Positions 24,487 through 35,812 are shown, counted from the stretch's first letter. The stretch: 64,000 nucleotides of DNA from Amphibalanus amphitrite (GCF_019059575.1 NW_024881537.1:62001-126000); one strand, 5' to 3'. Numbers and translations are program-made. Notes: generated by a model not told the origin, from the letters alone.

Positions 24487-25310
24487 CATTGCCGGCCGGC
24501 CATCATTAGAGTCGCATACCGGCCTCCGGTTGGCTCCGTCTCCCAGGCCGTAGACGAGCTCCAGGAGCAGCTGAGAGACGTCCTGGCCAGGGGCAAGCCG
24601 AGCTACCTGCTGGGAGACCTCAACATCGACGTTCTGAACGCCCAGTCCTCCGACACCCGGCGCTACAAGACTGCTCTCTCGGAGCTGAACGTGACCCAGC
24701 TGATCGACCGGCCGACCCATCTGCGGCCAAACCCATCGGCCCTGGATCACATCATCACTAACATCTCATCATCTCGCGCTGACGTCCTCACCACACCTAT
24801 CAGTGACCACCAGCCGATAGCAGTCAGCGCACCTATCGGCCGACTCTGGAAGCAGCCGACGGAGCGCACCACTCGGAACTGGGGCCGAACAGACTGGGAC
24901 GCTGTCTGCTTAGACCTGCTGCTGGCTGACTGGTCCAACTTTGACAGCAACGAGGACGTCAACAGCATGGTCGACATCTTCATGCAGATATGGTGGACAG
25001 TCATTGACCGTCACTGTCCGGCGCGCACCCGACGCGGCCGACGCAGGGGCTGTCCGTGGATAACCGACAACCACGAGCTGCGACAGGCCATGCTGGAGCG
25101 TGACGAGGCGTACCAGGCGTGGCTGGACCTACACACTCCCGAGTCCCGCGAGGACTACTGCCGCCTGCGGAACTCCGTCAAGGCTCAGCTGGCCCAGGCG
25201 CGCAGGGAGTTCCTGGGGCGCCAGCTGCTGGCCTCTGACTGCAAGGAGTTCTGGTCCAGCCTCAGGAGGTTCTACCTGGCGCCCTCCGCTAAGCTTCAGC
25301 ACACCCGACT
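24487..25310 (+). pseudogene. LINE endonuclease (EEP) C-terminal part and linker
   Basis: The reading frame gives RVAYRPPVGSVSQAVDELQE, then GDLNIDVLN and the SDHQPIAVS motif typical of apurinic-type LINE endonucleases, followed by the linker NHELRQAMLERDEAYQAWL and FWSSLRRFYL. A frameshift occurs near 25306. The N-terminal catalytic part is absent. Confidence 0.9.
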
Positions 25311-25688
25311 TCAGACAAGAGTGCAGCCGAGCAGCGGGCCCGCGCTGACCGATTCAACGAGTTCTTCGCGTCGGTGGGCTCTCGCATCGCGGCCGACTTG
25401 AATGATGACGTCACTGCGGGCCTAGCCCCGCGGCCGCCTATAGTAGTCTCAGCGGCGTTCCGGCTCCAGCCTGCGACCCTACCGGAGCTGGCGCGAGCTG
25501 TGAGGCGGATGAACTCGTCTGGGGCGGTGGGGCTGGACGGGGTGCCACTCGGTGCGGTGAAGCGCTGTTTTGATGTGATTGGCCCCCACCTGCTGCGACT
25601 TGTGAATGTGTCCCTAACCAAAGGTGTTTTCCCTGAGGCGTGGAAAATTGCCGAGGTAGTGCCGATCCTTAAGCCACGCGGTGATGTA
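25306..25688 (+). pseudogene. LINE reverse transcriptase, first part
   Basis: The frame reads FNEFFASVGSRIAADL, then MNSSGAVGLDGVPL and EAWKIAEVVPILKPRGD. It is cut at codon level by the insertion at 25689. Confidence 0.9.
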
Positions 25689-26332
25689 CAGTCTGTCTTG
25701 AAAGTACCGCAGCATGGGCTGCGGCGGCCCGGCGAACTAAAGGTCGGGAGCTCGGTGGTTTGAGAGCCCCAGAGCACGTGACGGCAGTGAGCCAGGAGAG
25801 AGTGACCGGGCGGGTCGCATGGGGTGCCGCTCTCCCTTACTCTTTCCACCCCGCTGCGGCGCCTGTCGCCCGGGGGCACGGGCCGTCTGCGAGCGCCGAG
25901 CACGAGTGGAGAACTTGACCGGCCCGGCCGATCCCTCGGTGGCCGGATCACCCTTGGAACCGTTTTATTCTCGACGAAAAGACAGACGAAGCCAATCTAA
26001 AGGCTGAGCGCGACTACTTGCATTGTTATCAGAACATGACACATATTGAACAAATGAACAATAACTTACGATCATGGAACCGAACAGAATAAATGTAATA
26101 AAACTGAAATAATGTGAATAACAACACAGAACAATGTCAACGCAGCAGTTTGTCGAAAATCTCAGATTAACTATGGGTTTAAATCTGATCGATTGATCCA
26201 GTAAGTAACTTAGGATAAAGTAATTTGTTTCGTATTTATTTATAGGAGATAAAAAGTAAAAAAAAACTCCCATTCTCACCACCCTTGTTGAGATTGAAAC
26301 ACAATAGTATTTAAGCGAAAGCCAGTGGAAGT

Positions 26333-26442
26333 AAGATGGAATGGTAATCTTTTGCTCATAACTAAAGGAAGCCAAAGCAAATCCTACACTTGGGTGTTTT
26401 TGTCTTCCTTTAGTTATGTGCCAAAGATTACTATTCCATCTT
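26333..26442. repeat. Inverted repeat, 39-bp arms
   Basis: The arms 26333-26371 and 26404-26442 match at 36 of 39 positions around a 32-nt loop. It looks like a small foldback inside the 2.6 kb insertion. Confidence 0.85.
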
Positions 26443-26837
26443 ATTAGAAGTATAATCATTATCATGCAAAAAAAAAAACACTTTAGAAGGCCAATGGCTG
26501 CTACATAAAAAACATCAAAAAATAACTAGCACATTATACTCCTTATTTCCTACACATAAAAGTTATAGGCAAATATTTTCATTTTACGATCGACTGGCCA
26601 AGCAATTGATCGTATAGCGCCTACTTCCAGGTAGAGGATTGATAATCGTATACCAAACACGGAGTATGCAGATTTATGCCGAAAGGTCACTGAGATTATG
26701 GTATTAACAGGTAGCGGCATATTAATCTTCAGTTCCTGAGCTCACTGTTCACTGTTCACTGTTCAGTTCAAAATGAGAGTTGAGATCATACGAGGCTGTA
26801 TGGTGTGAATTTTATTCGTTTAATGATCTATCAAAAC

Positions 26838-26839
26838 TC

Positions 26840-26902
<63 letters not shown>

Positions 26903-26907
26903 CCTCC

Positions 26908-26982
<75 letters not shown>

Positions 26983-26992
26983 CCTCTCCCTC
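26838..26992. repeat. (CT)n imperfect microsatellite
   Basis: CT units with a few TTCT and CCCT interruptions. Confidence 0.97.
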
Positions 26993-27429
26993 CATAAGAT
27001 GCTGAAAATTTTAGCGGACTCCAACAAATGTTGCAGAGTCTAAAATAGCTACCAAAGCAGTCCGGAAGAGTTGCGTCAATCCCCGTGCCTGCAAGTGATA
27101 CGTTTATGCAGTGCACTAGTCCGGAGTCAGAGTCGGAGTCAGAGCCGATCAGCAGGCCGAAGTCAGATTTGGAGTTGGAGTCGGAACAGCGCTGTCGCGA
27201 CTCAGAACCCTTTTTCTTTATATTTTCGGCTTCAAAGTAGCTGGCTAGATTTATTGCTTCACAAAACAGGCTCTCTGCACACTGCTGCGTTGGGGGGGGG
27301 GGGGGGGCTGCAACGTCCCTCCACACATACCTGATATTGCATCTTTTTTAAACACTTTGATGGCGGAATGAATCAGACCCAGATCTTTTAAGGTCGGGTC
27401 GCTTAGGTTACATTATAGTGTCCTAGCCT

Positions 27430-27760
27430 CAGGAAAAGTTATAATGCTCGCCGGCTCTAAAGAATGCTCGAGAGATCACCGGTTGACCTGAGATCTTAAC
27501 CTTCACACTTACAGGAGGAGGTTCCTCACGACTTTTCACGAATAACTCGCGTAAAATACGACCGACCGACCGACCACGACAAAACTTTTAATATCCTCGA
27601 ATTGATCAATGTTATATCTTTCCTGAAAATGACCCTGAACCCAATGGCCTTTGACCCGTAACTTCCTTCTCGACATCATGTCAGTGAAATGCCGATTCCA
27701 TGCATGTCAGCGCATATTATCTACGCGTTTCCCGGCATTTTGTGATTAAAACATCAGGTC
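27430..27760. repeat. Diverged dispersed repeat related to 19085-19310
   Basis: Both share TAACTCGCGTAAAA, CCTGAAAAT, CATGTCAG-GAAA-GCCGATTC and CGCATATTATCTA-CGTTTCC in the same order. Both sit inside non-autonomous elements. Confidence 0.65.
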
Positions 27761-28297
27761 CCAGCAGGTGAAATGATCAGGGCCGACCTGATCCTTTCAC
27801 ATGTCCGATCAGGAGCCGAACGGCTGTAAGGCGGGTTTCTACGGACCATTTCCATCAGTAGACGCTATAAAGCAGCCAATACTGTCAATGTGTGTCTCGT
27901 AACCACGCACACAACTTTCTGGAAACCCTAGCTTAATCTGAGCGAAACGACGGAGGCCGCACCCGCTGCCCTCTGGCCGGATTACAAGTGTAACACGTAA
28001 ATGTCTGGCGAGGCTTGAAAGGGAAGCTTCACTTTTCATTTATCAAAACTTCATGTCAGGAAAAGAATTACTACGCTTAGCTGGTGTCTCTGTTTCACGT
28101 ATTCATAAAACAGCGCCTTGTCTGCCGCACTGGCAGCACCGAGAGCCCGCTCACTCGCGCCCACCCCTCTCCTCCCTCCCTCCCCTCCCTTCCCCCCAAG
28201 GGTCAGGCGATCCAGTGGCCCTCAAACCTGACCGCCCACCGCTGCGCCGGCCCACCAGCGCCACCCTGCCATGCTGCGGTACTTTCAAGACAGACTG

Positions 28298-28750
28298 TAC
28301 ACGAACCATCTAGCCACAGACCGATCTCACTTTTATCTCACTTGTCAAAAGTTGTTGAAAAGGTTGTGTGTGACCAACTGTCGCGGTACTTATCGGACCA
28401 CAACATTTTATTTTACAACCAGTACGCCTACCGATCATGTCACAGCACGGAGGACGCCGTGCTCGACGCTGTCGAATGGATCAGCCAGAACTCAGAGCGG
28501 GGAGAGGTCTCCTCAGTCACGGCAGCTGACCTCAGCAAGGCCTTCGACAGCGTCGACCACGGCGTCCTCCTGCGCAAGCTGGAGTGGTACGGGATCGACC
28601 CGACCTGGTTTGGTAGTTATCTTGGCGGCCGGGGGCAGCTGGTCAGGGGCGGCAGAACAGTCCTGCCGGTCCCCTGCGGGGTTCCGCAGGGATCCATAGC
28701 CGGGCCGATCCTCTTCAGCCTGCTAACGAACGACCTGCACTGCCATGCCA
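28298..28750 (+). pseudogene. LINE reverse transcriptase, second part
   Basis: It continues with SSHRPISLLSHLSKVVEKVV, ADLSKAFDSVDHGVLL (catalytic Asp motif) and VPQGSIAGPILFSLLTNDL. The frame is the one expected if 2611 bp (element plus TA) are removed. A frameshift follows near 28745. Confidence 0.92.
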
Positions 28751-29646
28751 TCTACCGGACTGTCGGGTGATCGCATATGCTGACGATGCCCAGCTGCTCG
28801 ATCACTCGCGTCCTGACCCTCAAAATTTAGCATCACTGTCGCACACCGTGGCACACCGACACTGTAGCACAACGTGTCGAAAACTCCTTGGATGTCATGA
28901 AACACTGGTTTAGCTCAAATTCTCTTAAAATGAACCCTCAAAAGACCGACTTCATTCTCATCGGAACCCGCCAGACTCTCAGCAAGATCGAAAACTTTCA
29001 TATCTGCATAGCTGAGTCAGTCTTGAAACCGTCACCAACCATCAAATTGTTGGGGGTGACTGTCGACTCGTGTTTGGCCTGGGACGCCAACATCAGTCAC
29101 ATCGTCAGGAGGTGCAATGCCCTCCTTATATCCCTCTCCAAGTTCCGCCACCATTTTGATCAGGAAACGCTAAAGTTACTCATTGAGACCCACGTGTTCC
29201 CTCACATTCTGTACTGCATTTCGGTGTGGGGCGGAACCACAAAAAATCAACTCACTCGGATCCAAAAACTCATCAACTTCAGTGCTCGGATCGTGACAGG
29301 CGTGCGGCGTCGGGAGAGGATCGGGCCGGCTCTGGCATCCCTGGGCTGGCCCAGAGTGGAGCGGCTGGTGTGGGAGAGGGACCTACTGAAGGTGTGGAAG
29401 GCGCTCCACATACCAGCTTACCCTCTCTCCATCCGCCGCATGTTTGTGTCCCGCTCTGTGGTGTCTAGCCGGGTCACACGCTCTGTAGAAGCTGGCGCCC
29501 TGGAGCTGCAGAAGTGTAGGCTCGCTTCCACACAGAGAACGTTTAGTTACCGCGCTGCTGCCGCGTGGAACCGGCTGCCGCCGGCCGTCAGGGAGCAGCC
29601 CACGCTGACCGCGTTTCGCCGCGCAGTGGCGGCCAGCGAAGCCTGA
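28751..29646 (+). pseudogene. LINE YADD motif and C-terminal domain
   Basis: VIAYADDAQLLD at about 28766-28801 is the second catalytic motif. After further decay the frame from 28888 gives WFSSNSLKMNPQKTDFILIG, LLGVTVDSCLAWDANISHIV and AAAAWNRLPPAVREQPTLTA, ending at 29646. This C-terminal arrangement is typical of jockey/CR1-group elements. Confidence 0.92.
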
Positions 29647-30240
29647 GATCTTGGGGTGCTGTGTTTCATTCCGGTTTTAGTGCAATTAGTTGTCTTATTT
29701 TATCTGCCAGTGCCTATTGCCTTCTTGCATTTTATTGTATTGTACATGACGCTGGATCCTGAAAAACCATGTTATGTGGATGGATTTTAGATCAATACAT
29801 ACATACATACATACATAGCCTGTAGCGGATTGAAAGTCGCATGCGACAGCATACTTTCATATTGATAAGGCCACCTTTATATACGCCTTTATATACGCCA
29901 GATTTTATATCAGGGTCCCAATGCGCAGCGTTCGACTCATCAGCAGCCCGCCACCCCCAATAATTAGCTCGTTCCAGCAGCGCTGCGAGGCATTCTCCAA
30001 ACAGTGCGCTGGCTTCGAGGGACATCAAAAGGGTTTTGCTGCGACAGGGTACTCCGAACGAACACCGCTCCCGTTTCAAAGGAAGCTACGCAATAGGCGA
30101 ATGAACTGCTGTGGGAAAAGACTGAGGAAATTAACAGCCAACAAAAGCATGCTAATGAGCTTAGTGTTGGTATAATGTACGAATTTGTGTCAGTGACACG
30201 GCGGGACTCCAAGAAGCAGGGTTCGCTAGAACTGTCACTG

Positions 30241-30532
30241 CTTCAAAGCGGGTTGGCGTCGAAAGCTGTGCACTGCGGTACAGCATAACTTCCAGGCAAC
30301 GTCTGCTAGCGCCATCTATGGACCGCTATATCAAGCTCTTCAAAGCGGGTTGGCGTCGAAAGCTATGCACTGCGGTACAGCACAACTTCCAGGCAACGTC
30401 TGCTAGCGCCATTTATTGACCGCCATATCAAGCTCTTCAAAGCGAGTTGGCGGCGAAAGCTGTGCACTGCGGTACAGCATAACTTCCAGGCAACGTCTGC
30501 TAGCGCCATCTATGGACCGCCACATCAAGCTC
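30241..30532. repeat. Three tandem copies of a 97-bp unit
   Basis: Units start CTTCAAAGCGRGTTGGCG at 30241, 30338 and 30435, exactly 97 bp apart and nearly identical. A 22-bp core (TGCGGTACAGCATAACTTCC and AG) also occurs alone at 12410-12431. Confidence 0.95.
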
Positions 30533-31099
30533 CCCGCCTCCTGGTGGACAGTCGAGAAACCGCCATAAAAAGGAAGGAAAGACACTCTACCACTCATATC
30601 ACGACCCCCCCTCCCGTGCTGCATTTTATAAGTTGCTAAATTGCTCTTCGATCGAGACGAGTCGCGACATGCACACATCCAACCTACATGCCTAATCGTT
30701 TTCTTTGTCGCTTCACTTCACTCTCGTGAATTCATTCATTGTCGAATCTAATTGGTCCGGGCGCACCGTACCTATCTACCAGCAGCGGCAGCCCCGGCGG
30801 CGGCCTTGGGCTAAATCCGCAGCCACTCCATACCGCGCGGCCGCACGGCCCTTGTGATTAGACCTCCGCCGCTCCGCTGAAAAGCTGCTGAGAAAACAGG
30901 ATTTGTTCGGATCGGGCTCACAGCAAAAAGGTTGCAGTGAAACGTATATACCTACGTCTGTGCGGACGATGCCGAAATCTGCGGCTAGGAGCGCTAGGTG
31001 CCTCGAGCACAACACATGTCTTATTGATGTGTTCCATGATATTTCATTTATAAATAAATAGATAAATAAATGCGTATGTGATGGGAGAGAGAGAGAGGG

Positions 31100-31153
31100 G
31101 GGAGGGACGGAGGGCGGGAGGGAGGGAGGGAGGGAGAGAGAAGGATAGAGAGA

Positions 31154-31238
<85 letters not shown>
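31100..31238. repeat. (GA)n microsatellite with GGGA edge
   Basis: A GGGA/GAGA edge, then about 45 GA units. Confidence 0.97.
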
Positions 31239-31241
<3 letters not shown>

Positions 31242-31320
31242 GACAGGGAGTCCCACTCCGGACCAGCCGCTCCCTCTCTCACGGTGATTACCGGCAAAGG
31301 TAGAGGCTCAGCGGCCGTGA

Positions 31321-31447
31321 CAGCCTACATACGGCGAGCGCCGGGGACCCGGCAGCCTACATACGGCGAGGCATGACAGGCCCCAGCAGCCTACATACGG
31401 CGAGCGCTGACAGGCCCCAGCAGCCTACATACGTCGAGCGCTGACAG
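31321..31447. repeat. Four tandem copies of a 32-34 bp unit
   Basis: CAGCCTACATACGGCGAGCG starts at 31321, 31353, 31387 and 31421, followed by CTGACAGGCCCCAG-like spacers. Confidence 0.93.
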
Positions 31448-32474
31448 ACGCCGCTACCGGACAGCACAGGCGGCCGGCAGATGGGCTAAGAGGGCCGAGA
31501 GTAGGTGGATGAAGCGATTGAAGCGCCGAACTGTCTGCAGTGTGGTGAAGTGACGAGCTACAGTCCCCGGAGATGCAAACGGGGCACGAGGAAAACGGTT
31601 CTGGGCAGCGTGAACAATTGAACATAGAGCCGGGCTAAAGCTTCGAACGGTTTGTGTTACAGCGTGCAATTTGCCAGAGTCGGTAATATGATTAAAAATA
31701 CAGTCACGTTGCTTTATGATCAAGCTGAAGGTCCCCTAAAGGCCTAAACATCTGTAGCTTTGCGAAAGCCGAGGTAGCAACATGAAAATGGTATACTCTT
31801 GTCTCCATAAGAGGTGTCTTATCGACTCTTCACGAGACATAATCGACTCTACACCCTAACTGAGCATAACAAAGTCCAATCATCCCAGTGGGTTACCTTT
31901 TTTGTTTCAGAGGGAACCTGCACAATGTCGCTGCTGCCGCGGTAACGAGTACACGCCAGCATTCGGTACCAGACACCAGCATTTCCCCACGTTGCATCGA
32001 CCAACGATCCCATCACAGTCGCTGTCCTTTCCCGTGTCCTTGCACCTTCAGAGCCCATCTCCGGCCGCATCGGCGCTCACCTGAGCAGACCAGTCACCAA
32101 GGCAACCAGCGGAGCCGCCAGCTGGTAGCCATGGCAACCGGTGCGCCGCCCCCGTCGGACCCATCCGACAGGCAGGTCGCGCGGCCGAGGGCGGTAATGA
32201 TTTTCGCGGCGGTACGGCTGGCAGCATGCGGCTGCTGGCGGAGGCGGCCGCGAACCCAGGCGGAAGTGGGGCGGAAACTCGTCTGGATAGCACGTGCGGT
32301 GTGTGTGGGGGGGAGGGGGAGGGAGATGAAGGCACATTTCTGATGGGCGTGAGCGGCTGAGCGTGTTACCTCTCGCGAGCGAGGGTGTGATGTGGGTGTA
32401 TATTAGAAGACTGTCGTTTGGCAAGCGCATGGTTTCTCAGAGACGGATGTTTCGTGGGCATGCTTCAATATTAA

Positions 32475-33483
32475 CCCGCGCACCGACGGGGGTCTGCGCC
32501 AACTTAGTTCCGACGGGGGGGGGGGGCGGATAACCGCCCCCCCCCTGAGATCTCGAGAACGAAGCAAGATAGCGACAAGCGGTAAACGGCATCGGATACG
32601 CACGGTCAAGATCTACAATTTTTACTAAGGTCATTTTCAGGTCAGGTCAAAGATGACGTCACAGGGGTCGAAAAATGCAAAATGGCGGCGCTAGATATGG
32701 AGAGAGTTTTTCTCGAATAACTTTCGAATTAGTCAAGATAGGAGCAAACTAAGGGCATCATCGTGATCCTCTCGTCAATCCGCATCGAATGATATATATG
32801 TTGACCTCGAAAGGTCAAGGTCAAAGGTTGACCTCAGGTCACGTGACCTCGAGGTCATCATGTATATCATTCGATGCGTCTTGACGAGCTGAACACAATG
32901 AGACCATCCACGCGGCTGTATCTTGTTCCTGTACGGAGTTATTGGCCAAAAACCTTTGGTGACCTTTGATGACGTCACATGACCTCACAGCTGCTCAACA
33001 GCAAAACAGACCTCAAGGTAGTGAAGGTTGATCGTATATGAAGTCATGTATGGTATATGGGGCCATTCCGACCCGTTTTAGTGGTAAAAATAGGGAGTTG
33101 ATTTTTCCCCCATTGACTTATAATGGGGAGGTCGCGAAATTGACCTGACCTTAGGTCACCGATATCAAAATTCCGAGATATACAAATTGTAGTTACTAAT
33201 GACCTTATAACATCCTGCGACTTTCAAAGGCCTCCGACATCTACTGTAGCTCTGGCACGGTGACAAAGTTGCAAAAAAGTGACTTGAGGTTGGGTCATTC
33301 AAAGTGACCTGGTGACCTGACCTTAAAAGGTAGGAGGTTCAAACTTGCACACCATGTGTAAAATTGATGAGGGAATAGTCATACTAAATTTCGCGGCGCT
33401 ACGCGCCGCGGTTTTCCCGCTATCCGCGAAAAACCTCAGGGGGGGGGGGGCGGATATCCGCCCCCCCCCCGTCGGTGCGCGGG
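32475..33483 (+). mobile_element. TTAA-ended element, type A, complete 1009-bp copy
   Basis: Perfect 16-bp inverted termini CCCGCGCACCGACGGG are flanked by TTAA at 32471-32474 and 33484-33487. Next to each end lies a poly-G/poly-C pair able to form a hairpin (32514-32546 and 33439-33470). The middle has a 40-bp-arm hairpin (32771-32888, 36 of 40 matching). There is no coding capacity. A TTAA target suggests mobilisation by a piggyBac- or Kolobok-like transposase. Confidence 0.88.
32802..32857. promoter_or_regulatory. Cluster of seven AGGTCA half-sites inside the type A element
   Basis: AGGTCA or TGACCT occurs at 32802, 32812, 32818, 32829, 32836, 32844 and 32852. 32815-32823 is TCAAGGTCA, the extended monomer site known for FTZ-F1/ERR-type receptors. 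32836-32849 is the perfect palindrome AGGTCACGTGACCT with an E-box core. TGACGTCA (CRE) lies at 32654-32661 and 32970-32977. Binding is inferred from consensus only. Confidence 0.5.
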
Positions 33484-33487
33484 TTAA

Positions 33488-35129
33488 GAGGAGTTATTCA
33501 CGGTAGGCCTGTGTGAGAAGTTTCTGGAATCGTTTGAATATCCCTGGGGGCGTCACTAGTCCAGCAACAAGGGTAAGACGAAGGAGCCATGGCCCTTGGA
33601 ACGCTAGTTAGTTTCACCCAAGGCTCCATAGAAGTTTCACCCGCTGTGTCGTGGCAAAGGCACTATCAAATAATGCTGCACCAAACTCAAACAGGTGTAT
33701 ACAGCGCACACTTTTCGCTAAATACCGTCGTCCGATTTCAGTCCATATATTGATCTCCATCGCCCAGGACGGAGCATGGGACGCAATCACGATAAATATA
33801 TAAAGTGCGCTCCCAAACCCAGGCACGGCTATCCTACAAACCCAACAAAGCGTCTCATTCACTATCACAACCTGCAAAAATAAGCTTCCTCACGGCGGCA
33901 CAATATCTGGCATTCACCATCAGTGGCAGCTCAGCTCACATTCGCACGATTCATTTCCGTTAAAGGGCGGAGGCAAGATGTCCACAAGCTCCACAGTGTC
34001 CGTGGATAGTCCCTGGTTGACCGGCGCAGCAAAAGTGACGAACACTGCTCACGGAACGGTCCCACGGAGGCGGATTGGTGTCCTTTAGATCCCACGGCGC
34101 CGGTCACCGCGCAGAGCCAGTCACTGGGGACGATACATGGTATTGTTAGGGAGTGGTGATGACAAACGGTGAGATTCCAGGTTAAACATATCTACTCCAG
34201 ATTTGTTTCAATATCCGTTACTACCACACCATCATTGCTGATGTATGTAGCATCTCGCCAGACTTCTCGACAAGCCAACATCACTCCAAGCCACTGACTA
34301 GCCTTAGTAACAGACGGACAGCGACGGGTGCTGCGCCACCCCCCTCACGTCCCACACAGACACCAACCCACTTACTCGGACACATAGCGGCGCTAATTGA
34401 GACTTTACACACTGGCAATACAAATTCAGGGCACAGTTGACCAACCAATTAATATGGTGGTACAACACAAAGATGTGATTAACAAAGAAATAACTCACGC
34501 ACCGCGCTAATCAAAGTAAAAAGGATAACAATGTTAGTAGGCAGTGCAGCTGCTGAGCTGTGCTTAGAAACACAGAAAGAGATAAAACTCAGATTAAATT
34601 ATTTAGGACAAAATATTGTATGGCGACTGACAAGCTATCGACTGGCGACCTTTAGTACCTACTTTACCACCTTTGCCACCCACTTGCCGCCTTAACCACC
34701 CACCCTTGGAGGCATCAAAGTGCCAATGTCGCAATGTTCTCGTGATCGAGCAGACAGCCTCCGGACTCCCAGCACCGCACGGAACTCGGGTCCAAATGGC
34801 ACGGCCGCTTCAGCGAAAAGCTAATGTCACGTTGTGAAAGCTAATAAGTGATTAGGTTCCGCCATCTTGACACTTCAGAACAACTGAAGCCCTCAGATAT
34901 TAGGTACCGTGTAACCGTGATCTTTGTGAGATATGTAGCCATAGTAATTACTCCAGCTCATTTACATGAAACGGATTTGAACAGATTAACTACTTAAATA
35001 GATAAATAATCTGATAGTTAAGAGTGCATTAATGTGACAAACCCGTGGCACGTTCGTATGCTGATGATAATTTGTTATTGTTATTGCAAATTAATTATTG
35101 TTATTGTTATTGTAAAATAATTATAATTA
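33488..35129. other. No gene recognised
   Basis: Unique AT-rich DNA downstream of TCF25. The TCF25 3' UTR may extend into it, but no clear polyadenylation signal was located. Confidence 0.4.
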
Positions 35130-35580
35130 CTAATACGTAAAAGTTATTGCCAGTTTCCTATAAACCCAGAAGGAAATTGAGTGTAAAAATTCTAGCTTGT
35201 GAAAAAGTGGTAGAATATCAGTAGAAAAGGCACCCCTGTAACCTAACCCATACTCAAATGTCCATGTCCCAACTACAGCGATAAGTAAAAACCTGTGCCT
35301 CTCCGGCCAACCAGCCTCCATCAAGTCAACCCTCATTCCCTCACAAGTACCCATTTCGTTCCCGTCTCTCCCGTTGACAAACACCGAACGCAGTACGCAC
35401 AGATATCGGTGTGACATCTCGGTCACGGCGCATTGTATAAGTTTTATGTGTACAGTTCCGTGACAGTTATCCTGAGCGAAGTGTGAGCAGCATACGTGCC
35501 ATTCGCCCATGTTCGGTGCATGCTGTGTCCGTCCTGAAATAAACTGCATTACAATAAAAAAAATAAAAAAAATAAAAAAA
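35130..35580 (+). other. Possible 3' end of a plus-strand transcript or retroposed copy
   Basis: AATAAA at 35539-35544 is followed 9-15 nt later by an A-rich tail with T interruptions up to about 35580. The upstream 350 bp looks like UTR and has no plus-strand coding frame. It could be the end of a convergent gene, a processed copy or a SINE-like insert. Confidence 0.35.
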
Positions 35581-35605
35581 ACCCGAACTCCATCCTCTCG
35601 AGCGG

Positions 35606-35812
35606 ATCACGCGTCTCCACCAGTTCCCGTCCCTCCAACTAACTTACCCCGTCCTCCCCGGCGTATCACGCGTCTCCACCATTTCCCGTGTCTCCCACTG
35701 ACTCACCCCACACTCCCCGGCGTATCACGCGTCTCCACCATTTCCCGTCCCTCCTTGTGACTTACCCCAGCCTGGTCTCCCCGGCGGAGTGGCCGCCCTC
35801 CCTGGCGTATCA
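35606..35812. repeat. 59-bp tandem repeat derived from the TCF25 stop-codon region
   Basis: ATCACGCGTC begins at 35606, 35665, 35724 and 35809; the last is the real CDS end (minus-strand GACGCGTGAT). Spacings are 59, 59 and 85 bp. Each unit also has on the minus strand a GGGGTAAGT or GGGGTGAGT, a good 5' splice-site match. Confidence 0.85.

Larger units (their letters stand above)
25689..28297. mobile_element. 2609-bp element with 29-bp perfect inverted ends, inserted in the LINE
   Basis: The ends 25689-25717 and 28269-28297 are perfect inverted repeats starting CAGTCTGTCTTGAAAGTACC. TA flanks both sides (25687-25688 and 28298-28299); GTAC is also compatible. No transposase frame is recognisable inside, so it is non-autonomous or decayed. 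It carries a short foldback (26333-26442), a (CT)n tract, a GGAGTC fragment and a segment related to 19085-19310. Confidence 0.85.
24487..29817 (+). mobile_element. Jockey/CR1-like non-LTR retrotransposon, 5'-truncated, split by an insertion
   Basis: The coding order is endonuclease then reverse transcriptase then C-terminal domain, followed by a short 3' UTR and an (ATAC)n tail at about 29793-29817, where this type of LINE ends in short tandem repeats. The 5' end is missing most of the endonuclease. 25689-28297 is a later insertion. Several frameshifts make it non-functional. Confidence 0.9.

Noticed and set aside
24412-25401. 329-codon frame as a host gene
   Set aside because: It is the endonuclease and linker part of a jockey/CR1-like LINE.
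35130-35549. 139-codon minus-strand frame as a gene
   Set aside because: No domain, and the opposite strand carries a polyadenylation signal and A tail, suggesting this is UTR-like sequence read backwards.
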